From the NCBI GenBank assembly GCA_029532415.1, contig JAQOTA010000016.1, positions 124,001 to 188,000 on the forward strand: a stretch of DNA of 64,000 bases, in the 5' to 3' direction. Both the position numbers and the translations under genes were made by a program. Below the pieces are notes generated by a model. It saw only the letters and a list, made by a program, of their open reading frames with translations, ran no database searches and had not been told where the DNA came from. Source of the stretch: Marasmius tenuissimus (lineage: Eukaryota; Basidiomycota; Agaricomycetes; Agaricales; Marasmiaceae). Shown here piece by piece: positions 55,755-64,000 of this stretch; the stretch's first letter is position 1, and each line of letters opens with the position of its first letter.

Positions 55755-57371
55755 TTATTTGTACTGGATAGTTTTGGGATTGAATTCATGCACAGGCACT
55801 TCAGTTGGAAGAGATAGACGCACCTGAACTTTTGGATAGTCCCCGAGCTCTAAGTCTCGTTGAACGTGCGTCGAGACTTGAATATGAGTCGCGCTAGTGT
55901 CCCTAGTAGAGATGACTCCAGGATTCTGGCTTGCCGTCGCCGTGCTCCAGACAAGACTCCGCACAGATGACGAGTTGTGGTCGTCTCCTTTGAAGATGGC
56001 ACGACTGTTCAAAGTCGCGAGGAGCGCGTTCGAGTATAACTTGCCCAAGCACAAGCCCCTATAACTCGTCTTAGCCATGTACTAAGGATGCTGATATGAG
56101 GGACTTACAATAGGAAATACCAAGTTGTGGTACTCGAGTTCAAGAACAGCAGGAGCTCCACAATGACCGCGACGGCCACTACGGCCCCAGTTTCCAGAGA
56201 CATCCGTATCGCCCGGTGCACGATGGTCCTAGTCGCCTTGAATTTGCGGTTCGATCGCGAAGCGAGCTACGAAAAACAAGCGAGAGTCGATTAGCCGAGA
56301 ATACATCAACTTTACGAAACGAGCCACCTACTTGAATAGTGAGAGTTCCCGTCAAAAGCACATCAACAATGACACTGCCAGCGAGCCAGACCTGGGTGAA
56401 TGAGATCAGCCATAAGCAAGATGTAGGAGGCGGAGGGACGTACTGTGACGACGGTGTTCAATTGGGCAGCCTTGGTGATATCGCGGATGGAGATAGACTA
56501 CGAGATTTTCCCCGTCAGATGGCAAGTGTACATAGAGAGTGTGGGCTTTCCCTACCAAGACGGCGCCATATATCGCGAAGACCATGGCTACAAGACCACC
56601 CTTGAGGAAACAGTATTAGTAGCCACCTAAAACTGGGGTAAACCTGGTGACTTACTACAGCGAGAACAGCGGACACGAATATGAATGGTATCCTCCTATC
56701 TCCTAGCACCGTAATTCGATAAGCATAGAAAAGCTGCACGAGCCATGCGACTAGAAGCGCGAGGGTCAGCATGTGAAAGGTACGGAGGAATGCGGGACTT
56801 GCGTATTCCGGTGAAGATGGGGACTGTTGCAAGGGACCATGGTGTTTCCTGGAGTGCGATAGGATTCCCCCAGCCAACTGCGAGGACGAACCTAAGATAT
56901 GATAGTGAGCGTGGTACATAGCTACCTGGCTCTGGGATTACTCACCAAGCATAGTGAGTCGCAAACCCAGTTTGTAGCAGATCGAGGATCAGCAAGGTGT
57001 AGACTGTGAATGTGATATTACTTGGGGACTTCGATGTCAAAAAAGGTTGCAACCTACCGAGGGCCTTGATATAGATCGGATCCTTTTTGAAGGACAAGTA
57101 GTAGACATAGACCTGTACGAGCATGATCCCCACCAACGCTATGAATTTGTCAGTTTCCGTGGACAAGGATTCAGACGACTGAGAACTGACCATAGTTGAA
57201 GAGGTGGCCGAGGAGCTATAGAAAACCAATGTCCGCGTTAGCATCGTCAATAATCGCCGATGGTATTGATCATCACCATAGGTCCTGTACTATTCCGAAC
57301 GAGAGGGAGTCCATGTTAGTGCAGTGAGGAGGAGCGGGATGTTGAGCAACTCACACAATGCTTGGGTCCAT
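55755..57371 (-). CDS. DUF6534-type seven-helix membrane protein B
   Basis: ATG at 57371 (MDPSIV, then TGPM, LLGHLFNY and VGIMLVQVYVYYLSFKKDPI on successive short exons) and later TLLILDLLQTGFATHYAW, VWLAGSVIVDVLLTGTLTIQ and GKLYSNALLATLNSR, ending in a hydrophilic tail at 55755. Intron positions at the 5' end match gene A at 48436, so the two are paralogues. The region near 56500-56620 is hard to join and could include an extra intron or damage. Its position between P450-2 and the terpene cyclase may be incidental, as this family is spread through Agaricomycete genomes. Function unknown. Confidence 0.68.
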
Positions 57372-57972
57372 GACTGGGTATGTCTCAACGCGGGGCGTGG
57401 TGTACGGGAGGGAGGCCTGTGGCTTGAGACCTATAAATCTCCGAGAATAAGAGCATCAACCCCGCATGAATAGCCATGAGACTTGATTCGCCGTGGTATC
57501 ACGAACCGAACCGTTCGCCATCTGTAAGTTCATGACGGATATCTAAAAATGGTTAGATAGAGTAAATGATACGCTGATACGCTCATAGGTAGCAGGCTTT
57601 TGATCTTGATCGTGTCTATGTAAAGGCACGCATCATTCCAAGAAGACCGGTTCCTATGAAACTTGATCATGGCATACAATTATCCCACCACATTGAGTTG
57701 AGGTGTGCCGACCGAGCGACGATGCGGACGTACTAGATTCGTAGACGTGTGCAATGGAAGAGTGTGATTTCTTGCGCCAGTACCGCCATCAGACGCCTCT
57801 GATACTACAGAATAGAACCAGTCGCGCCTTGAAAGAGATGAAATCTTGGCCAACACAGTCGGCCGCGCGGACTTTTCCGACTCCGTGGCGGCCGGCTACC
57901 GGTGGCGCTCAGCTGGACCAGCTTCGAGTACTCTGTATAATGGTGTCTATGCTATTGTGTGTACTACGTTGT
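57372..57972. other. Intergenic stretch upstream of DUF6534-B
   Basis: 601 bases between the DUF6534-B start and the terpene cyclase stop, both on the minus strand. A 75-codon plus-strand frame at 57754 shows no family features. Nothing else seen. Confidence 0.4.
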
Positions 57973-58857
57973 CTATCTTAATACTAGGTTTGCCTGGCTT
58001 GAAACTATTCTAAAAGCTAATGGGTACAGGAGGTCGGCTACGCAAGGTATCCAGAGCAGCCACAACGCGAATGGGGTTGACGCGAACGCGTATTTGGATG
58101 GCCACGCGTGGACGCGATAAAGGTACCTCAAATTCGCCGCAAGCGATCCCAGGAAGCGACACCACCTTGGCAGGTAGGTTTGTCAGATCTATCCGTCTGC
58201 AAAAAGCGAAGGCATGCGTACCATATCAACATGGAGTGTCCGCCTAAATGGCTACGTGCGATGAGTTGCCAAACCGACCCCCAAGATAATATCTGCAAAT
58301 CGAAAAATTGGGAAAAGAATGTTTACGAGAAACAAAGCGAGCTTACAGTTTGACAGACATAGGCGGACCAAAAGCAGGAGTCAGACTGCGTGTATTCATA
58401 GGTGAACAGCCATTGAGTCGTAATGGCTAGGGCTAGACAGACGAGAACTACAACATGGAAGTTCTCGGCCATGACGGGACTTGATTGGGACCATTGGTCA
58501 GGCCCATGCTTCAGTGTTTCGAATAATAACAGGCTGGAGAGGGCATCAGTCCGGAGGCGAAGGATAACGAAGGACGGGCTAGAACACTCACATATCAAGG
58601 AACACCCAGGGGAAATGAATGTACCGACCAATTCCATGAAGGGGATAGACAAACGTGTGGATGAGCTCCCATGCAAGATTGAGGCAGAGAGCAAAGACGG
58701 GCATTCCGTAGGACTTGTCCTTCCGTGCTTGATAGACGTACAAAACGTACGCCGCGGACCAGAACAGGCCACACGTAGCATTGAGGCCACCCGCCAGAAG
58801 GTTGGAGTATGTTTTCGGCGGCTTCGAAAGTTGGAGTTCTTCCTGGTCGGAGTCCAT
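57973..58857 (-). CDS. PaxB/Pyr4-like membrane-bound terpene cyclase
   Basis: Exons: complement of 58592-58857, 58347-58533, 58222-58292 and 57973-58165, 238 aa, the usual length of the family. These small integral membrane cyclases close epoxyprenyl chains in fungal indole diterpenes and meroterpenoids. Family blocks: GLFWSAAYVLYVYQARKDKS, YGMPVFALCLNLAWELIHTF with Glu64, PWVFLDILLLFETLKHGPDQ, FWSAYVCQTILSWGSVWQLI, WWCRFLGSLAANLRYLYRVH, and WIPCVADLLYP with Asp219. Glu and Asp in these places correspond to the catalytic residues reported for Pyr4 (Glu63, Asp218, from memory). Splice joins are exact and restore the family pattern. Neighbours are P450s, an SDR and a GMC oxidase. The membrane cyclase call is strong; the product is unknown. 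Confidence 0.85.
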
Positions 58858-59711
58858 GACTTGGGTTGCAATCTAATGAAACCGAGAAATTCAGACGCGT
58901 ATAAATAATGGGAGTCGGCAAGTTCAATCATCAGTTACCCTCCGATAAACACCAGGAGCCAAGTTGCCATATGCATGACTGCAGCGTGTTTCCCGCTGAG
59001 CTCCAATAAAAAATCAGCAGAAATTAGATTGATCCGGATCGATGGTTCACGGGATAGACATAAAACACGCAGAGAGAAAAGAATCCGGGCGAATTTTCTG
59101 GTGAAAACATTGCGATTTGCTGTGATCAAATCTCGGAGGACGCATATGTACCTCCAAGCCTGGAAATTCGGGGAATATATCGTCTTGTAGAGGTTGATCT
59201 GGCGAATCAGTGCCTTTCCCTTCAGAAGCAGTGTAGTAACAAATACCTCCATAGCCTCAGCTCGCAAAACCACGGAGTCTATGCCACTGGTTCAAGTTGA
59301 GGAAGGTTGTACAATGCAACTCGGGCGCTCCGAGCGACTTTGTGTAGAGGCCACGTGGACTCTCGATCGTGGGATCCGGGCAGTTCGGGAATTGAATTGC
59401 CGACTCACGTCATGGTCAATCAATCACTGATTCAGTGATTGCAAAGTCTTGCCATCATCATCCATGCATTCTGTGTCCTTTGAGATCTGATTCTTTACGA
59501 ACAAGGGTCTGCATTATGTTGAGAAATTCACTGTGAGTACAGCGCATAAACGATACTCCCGCCCTCCTTTCTCATCAGACCTTACTTTACAGATTCTGTT
59601 TCCTGTCAACTTTGTTCAGGTTGAACCGTCGCGGCTCTTCCTCAGAGTCGATATCAACGAAGGTCACTGTACCTAAGCTTCCTTACAAGCTCCAACAGCC
59701 CGACGACCGAA
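58858..59711. other. Intergenic stretch between terpene cyclase and SDR
   Basis: Start codons of the cyclase (58857, minus) and SDR (59712, plus) face away from each other, so this 854-base region should hold both promoters. A minus-strand frame of 112 codons at 58935-59273 has no recognised family and no clear splice partner. Confidence 0.4.
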
Positions 59712-61043
59712 ATGGGTGCTCTCTTCGATTATCTAGCTCAGTCGTTTCCCCCCAAGTCGAAATTCAACGTTGAAGACATACCTGACTTGACAGGCAAGGT
59801 CGTTGTCGTGACGGGTAAACCATTCGTATTTTCTCTTATTGTAACTCAAGAACCACTCACACTTTACCTCTATCTTAGGGGGCAATACTGGAATCGGCTA
59901 CGAAACGATCAAGTAAGCTATGGCGCGTTCGGTATTTTCACATCTGCTTCCTCCTGACGCAACGAGATCCATAGGCTCTGCTACCCAAGAATGCCAAAGT
60001 TTATATGGCTAGCCGCTCGGAGGACAAAGCAAAAGCTGCCATTTCTAGGCTCGAGAAGGAGACAGGAAAAGAAACACACTTCCTGCAGGTTGATCTCTCA
60101 GACATGGAATCCATCAGACGGGCGACGGATGAGTTCAAGTCGTGCGTCTATCTTGTCTTTGCTCAGTCGACATTGTTCCACTCATCGTCTCTGTAGAAAA
60201 GAAACCGAACTTCACGTGCTATTCAACAATGCGTCAGTCTTCTAAACCATTTACATCGCGCGGACACTGAAGAATAGACCACCTTCAGTGGAGTCATGAT
60301 ACCGCCGTTTGAGAAACTCACCGCACAAGGATTCGATCTCCAATTCGGAACAAACGTCATGGGTCCTTACCTGTTCACAAAACGGCTTTTACCGCTCCTG
60401 CTGCAAGGTTCTCAGTCGTCCTCTGACCACAAAGCCCGGATTGTGAACACATCGTCGTCGGCCCAAATGTTTACGAACACGATCGATCTCGCCGCTGTAA
60501 AGGAGGGACCTGCCCGCACTCAAGCAGGTAACGGAAAGTTGTACATGTATAGCAAATTCGTGAGCACGCTCGTTCACGAACTCAAAGCGTGCTGATTCTT
60601 ATCACGAAACTCAGGGAATTGTCGTCCTGTCCAACGAATTCGCTCGGCGATACGGCGAACAGGGCATCGTTTCGACAAGCTTGAACCCGGGAAATCTCAA
60701 AACAGATCTCCAGCGCGACACGCCTAAAATATTTATGCTGCTCTTCGTAAGGTGCTTTCCTTCCATTGAACTCTGGTGAGGTGAACATCGATTGTAGGGT
60801 TGGCTATTCTCGCCTGCACCGTATGGTGCTTTGACTCAACTCTGGGCAGGGGTCTCACCCGAAACAGCAGATATGAATGGCAAGGCAGGTGGTACATGCT
60901 TCATTCTTCGGGCCTATCAATGCTTACGGACTGTTCAGTACCTTATCCCGTGGGCTCGAGTTGGCCAAACGCGTCCAGAAACGACTGATCCCAAGATCGG
61001 TGCAGAGCTGTGGAAGTTCCTGGAAACAGAAACGCAGGAATAA
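59712..61043 (+). CDS. Short-chain dehydrogenase/reductase (RDH-like)
   Basis: Multi-exon gene, ATG at 59712, stop 61041-61043, about 310-320 aa. Rossmann start DLTGKVVVVTG then GNTGIGYETI after an intron, KVYMASRSEDKAKAAISRLE, DLSDMESIRRATDEFKS, the NNAG segment (FNNAGVMIPPF, spliced), NTSSSAQ, catalytic YMYSKF (Tyr-x-x-x-Lys), LNPGNLKTDL and C-terminal YLIPWARVG. It would oxidise or reduce an alcohol/ketone with NAD(P)H. Two oddities: the exon ending GAAACGATCAA-GTAAGC leaves the next exon (GCTCTGCTACCC) one base out of frame, and the last intron appears to use a GC donor (GGCAAG-GCAGGT). So it may be mutated or spliced unusually. Likely tailoring enzyme of the neighbouring cluster. Confidence 0.78.
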
Positions 61044-61804
61044 GCTACTTATGCTGAGAGATTAGTTGTCTATTTTACTTTTTGGTTCAATGTAGTCTGC
61101 GCTTGTCATTTATTGATCCTCATTTTTGGGGGTTCTTTTTCTTGTTTCATCACTGAACAACTGGATAGGTTTACAGAGCTTTTACATACCCAATACTCCC
61201 TTGTCATATCCAAGATGGAATACAACATCACGACAGCGTGTTCTGGGGGTCTTGGGGAGATATCGGGCGATGAGGGATCCCTGCATACTACCCAGAAACG
61301 TAAATCTCTGTCAGGTATGTGTATCAATTAACGGAATTTCTTACAAACCTGCCAATTCAAACATCACGATAGCTCCGCGATCATCACGTTCTGATGCTAT
61401 GAGTTTTTTTATTCGCCAGTTGACGCGCATTCGATTCATGGTTGCGCATGAAAATACCGCCGCGTCGCTGATTGTGCAGGGTCGCGCTCGAACTCCCAAG
61501 CTCACCGTGCAAGTTTGAATGCTGATACCGCATGGTGATAGGGCTATCCCGCCGTGTCTCTGCTGGCATCAAGTTACCCCCTGAACTGTGAAGTCGTCCA
61601 CGGTTCGCAGCGGCTCACAACCTTTGAGAACTAGTTCATCAACCGGCTATCCACATTGGCTCTCAACGGACGCCACCAACCTTGGCCGACGCCGTGGTGC
61701 AGTGCTCGCGCCGTGCTACATGTGCCCAGTATCGGATACGTGTCTTCTCGCCTTAAATCTGAGACCCGAGGGATGGATTCTCGCCGGCACCCCCAGTTCG
61801 TGAC
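61044..61804. other. Intergenic stretch between SDR and GMC oxidoreductase
   Basis: 761 bases holding the SDR terminator and the GMC promoter. Small frames are present without family features. No repeat seen. Confidence 0.4.
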
Positions 61805-64000
61805 ATGCTCTCTTTTTTCAAGTTTGCCTCGGTGATAACCTCAGCACTCTGCGTTCATTCTGCTGCATTGTCGGCGAATGGTATGTCCCTCCTCAATCAC
61901 GGTGTCCTTTTGTTAACTTGTCTATTAGGGATCACTCACGATCCACAGTTGTTCTCCGAACAACCGCTAGATTTTATCATCGTCGGTGAGATTTTCGTCT
62001 TGGACTTGGCGAAAGGTTCACGCTGATCGGCGACACTAGGAGGTGGCAATGCGGGCATTACCCTTGCTGCAAGGTAAGGATCCGTCAACTTCTATCCCGT
62101 TTCCCAATGACTCACGTCCGCGTCCCACTGGCAGGCTCGCAGAAAGAACACCACTGAATATCGGCGTGATCGAAGCCGGTGAACTTATACCTCTGCACGA
62201 GAATCCTCTCGTTGATACCCCAGGTATTCAACGAGTCCATCATATGGGCTGGGTCTGCGAAACTGACTATCTATTAGGGTTTGTTGGACAGGCCTTTGCC
62301 AGTCCCGACCTTGCATGGTCGTTCTCGACGGCACCTCAGACACATGTAGACGGCCGCAGCATATTCTATCCAAGGTAGGTTTTCCGTACATGCTCAGACG
62401 GCACTTTGGGACTTAACTTTTGTAGAGGGAAGATGATTGGAGGATCGAGCGGTCTCAACGCCATGGCGTGGGTCCGGCCGCCTCAAGTAGAACTCGACAC
62501 TTGGGCTAAGCTAGGTATCAATGGTGGCTGGGATTGGAACGGCCTACTACCATATATGATGAAAGTCGAGAACGTCAGCCTCGGGGATTCCTCTGAATAC
62601 CCCGGCTCTGCTCACCCAAGTGGCTGGGACTCGACTTACAACGGACGAAGCGGTCCAATTGATATCAGCTTCAACAACGCCTTCACTGGAGTCCAAAAGC
62701 CGTTTGTGGAGAGCGTGCTGGCCCTCGGAGAACAGCTCAACGAGAATCCTGTAAGCTCAGCTTCAAAGTGGCGTTGGTCTGCCACTAAGCCCATTTACAG
62801 GCCAGTGGAAGTAACCTCGGAATCAGCAACGGGGCTCACGCAGTCGATATCACTACGGGGAACCGCTCTTATGCCTATAATTATTACACATCTAGTCCCG
62901 AACGAAACAACCTCCTCGTTCTTACTGGTGCAATGGTGTGTTTCCAGAAGTTATACTGCAAACAGCAAGATAATCTGCTTTTAGGTTTCTCGGGTGATTC
63001 TCTCTCAAAGTGGCGAGTTGCACCAAGCAACCGGTGTCGAATACCTCCACGGCGACCAAGTCTATGTCGCAAACGCCTCCCACGAAGTCGTACTTTCTGC
63101 TGGTAAGAATTTTGCGCACTGGTGCACCAATGGCTCATTTCGAGCATCCACTAGGTGCCGTTCAAACCCCACAGTTACTCGAGCTCTCTGGCATCGGTAA
63201 CAAGACAATTCTCAACGGGCTGGGAATCGAAACCGCAATCGATCTGCCAACGGTAGGCGAGAACTTCCAGGCAAGTGTAAGCTGTTCAGTAGGAAACATC
63301 ACACTGATGAATCAAGATTGCTCCAACCAGGATCATAACTCTGTTACCACGACATTCCTACTGAAAGAACCTGCGCCAATCACTTTGGGTAAATCATCAG
63401 TCGTTGAAACTGTCGATGGCACGGCTGCACTCACACTGACATATCCCAATAGACGACCTCTCGAATAATGCCACATTCTTCATGGAACAACAACTCCAGT
63501 AGTGCGTCTTCCCACTCCTGTCTCAAACTTTGATTCATAACGCCTTTGGTTCTGATAGCCTTGTGAATAAAACGGGTTTCTTGACCACTCTCCCGACGTA
63601 TTCATACCACGCGTTGCAAACATTCTTCTCTCCCGACACAATCACTGAGCTTGTGAACGTCACTCGAAACGAGATTTCACAAAAGGGCCTTTCTGAGTTC
63701 CAGAAACTACAGGCAGATCTTCAACTCCAATGGATCACAGAGGGTAAAGTTGGACAAATCGAACTGGCGCCTTATGGAGGTGAGTCGAACTTTACCCGTC
63801 GTCAATCAACTTCACTGAGTATAACATGTAGCGGGCCTTCCTGGACCAAACTCGCTCCCAGCCGACAGAAACTTCATCTCCATCGTTCCATTCGGACAGG
63901 TACGGGTTCTTTCTCTTAGATTATGATAATATCCATTGAATTTTCTACAGCATCTGTTCAGCCGTGGCTCAATCGTGCGCTCATAGTTTGATTCTGGATA
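61805..64000 (+). CDS. GMC oxidoreductase (aryl-alcohol/glucose oxidase type), secreted, 3' end outside window
   Basis: ATG at 61805 with a signal peptide (FFKFASVITSALCVHSAALS). After an intron PLDFIIVGGGNAGITLAARL, the FAD-binding GxGxxG, then IGVIEAGE; later GKMIGGSSGLNAMAWVRPP (GMC signature 1), NGGWDWNGLLPYMMKVENV, GAVQTPQLLELSGIG (signature 2), and GFPGPNSLPADRNFIS-IVPFGQ near the right edge. The C-terminal His catalytic segment lies beyond 64000. Introns are short and frequent. GMC enzymes oxidise alcohols or sugars and release H2O2. A signal peptide argues for an extracellular or vacuolar role, as in lignocellulose oxidation, but GMC enzymes also occur in terpenoid clusters. No frame break was noted. 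Confidence 0.88.

Noticed and set aside
1..64000. Bacterial or viral origin of the window
   Set aside because: Dense short GT-AG introns, USE1, ARP9, condensin, lanosterol synthase, Nox and Copia genes fit only a fungal nuclear genome.

Overview
The window looks like nuclear DNA of a filamentous basidiomycete, probably an Agaricomycete. Genes are cut by many short GT-AG introns of about 50-60 bases. Two DUF6534-type membrane proteins, multi-exon cytochrome P450s, a fungal NADPH oxidase and a Ty1/Copia retrotransposon are present. No tRNA, rRNA, CRISPR array or bacterial operon was recognised. The species cannot be fixed from sequence alone.

Positions 1-43,200 form a scrambled, repeat-rich region. 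It holds an intact USE1-type SNARE gene and an intact ARP9-like actin-related gene, both on the minus strand. A block covering part of USE1 and all of ARP9 (about 1819-4493) is repeated at about 31319-34072, where the ARP9 copy is frameshifted and USE1 is truncated. Next to the two copies lie complementary broken pieces of a lanosterol synthase (ERG7): the first ~130 codons at 4534-5125 and the part from about residue 290 onward at 34090-35941. A condensin subunit 2 (CND2/Barren) gene is present only as three pieces. Tail fragments of a DMT/EamA transporter are scattered at 10.1, 11.7-12.1 and 43.1 kb, while the intact gene lies at 43286-44924. Three paralogous, apparently intact genes (6.3-8.4, 14.1-16.1 and 36.9-38.9 kb) encode metzincin-type metalloproteases with a C-terminal W-repeat domain, one exon per repeat. 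They sit in larger duplicated units.

Mobile DNA is plentiful. A young Copia element (18360-24735) has identical 311-base LTRs and a CCAGG target duplication. A 4965-base terminal-inverted-repeat element (25720-30684) has an 8-base target duplication (hAT-like, no transposase recognised). A 202-base hairpin MITE sits inside a CND2 exon, and a 112-base MITE with a 9-base duplication is present in only one of the two segmental copies.

Positions 43,286-64,000 are more orderly: EamA transporter, divergent NADPH oxidase, a DUF6534 gene with a partly duplicated 5' end, two divergent P450 genes with complete 12-exon models, a second DUF6534 gene, a PaxB/Pyr4-like membrane terpene cyclase, a short-chain dehydrogenase and a secreted GMC oxidoreductase running off the window. 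The terpene cyclase, two P450s, SDR and GMC oxidase together look like part of a terpenoid or meroterpenoid biosynthetic cluster. The scaffold-making enzyme (prenyltransferase, epoxidase or PKS) is not in the window.
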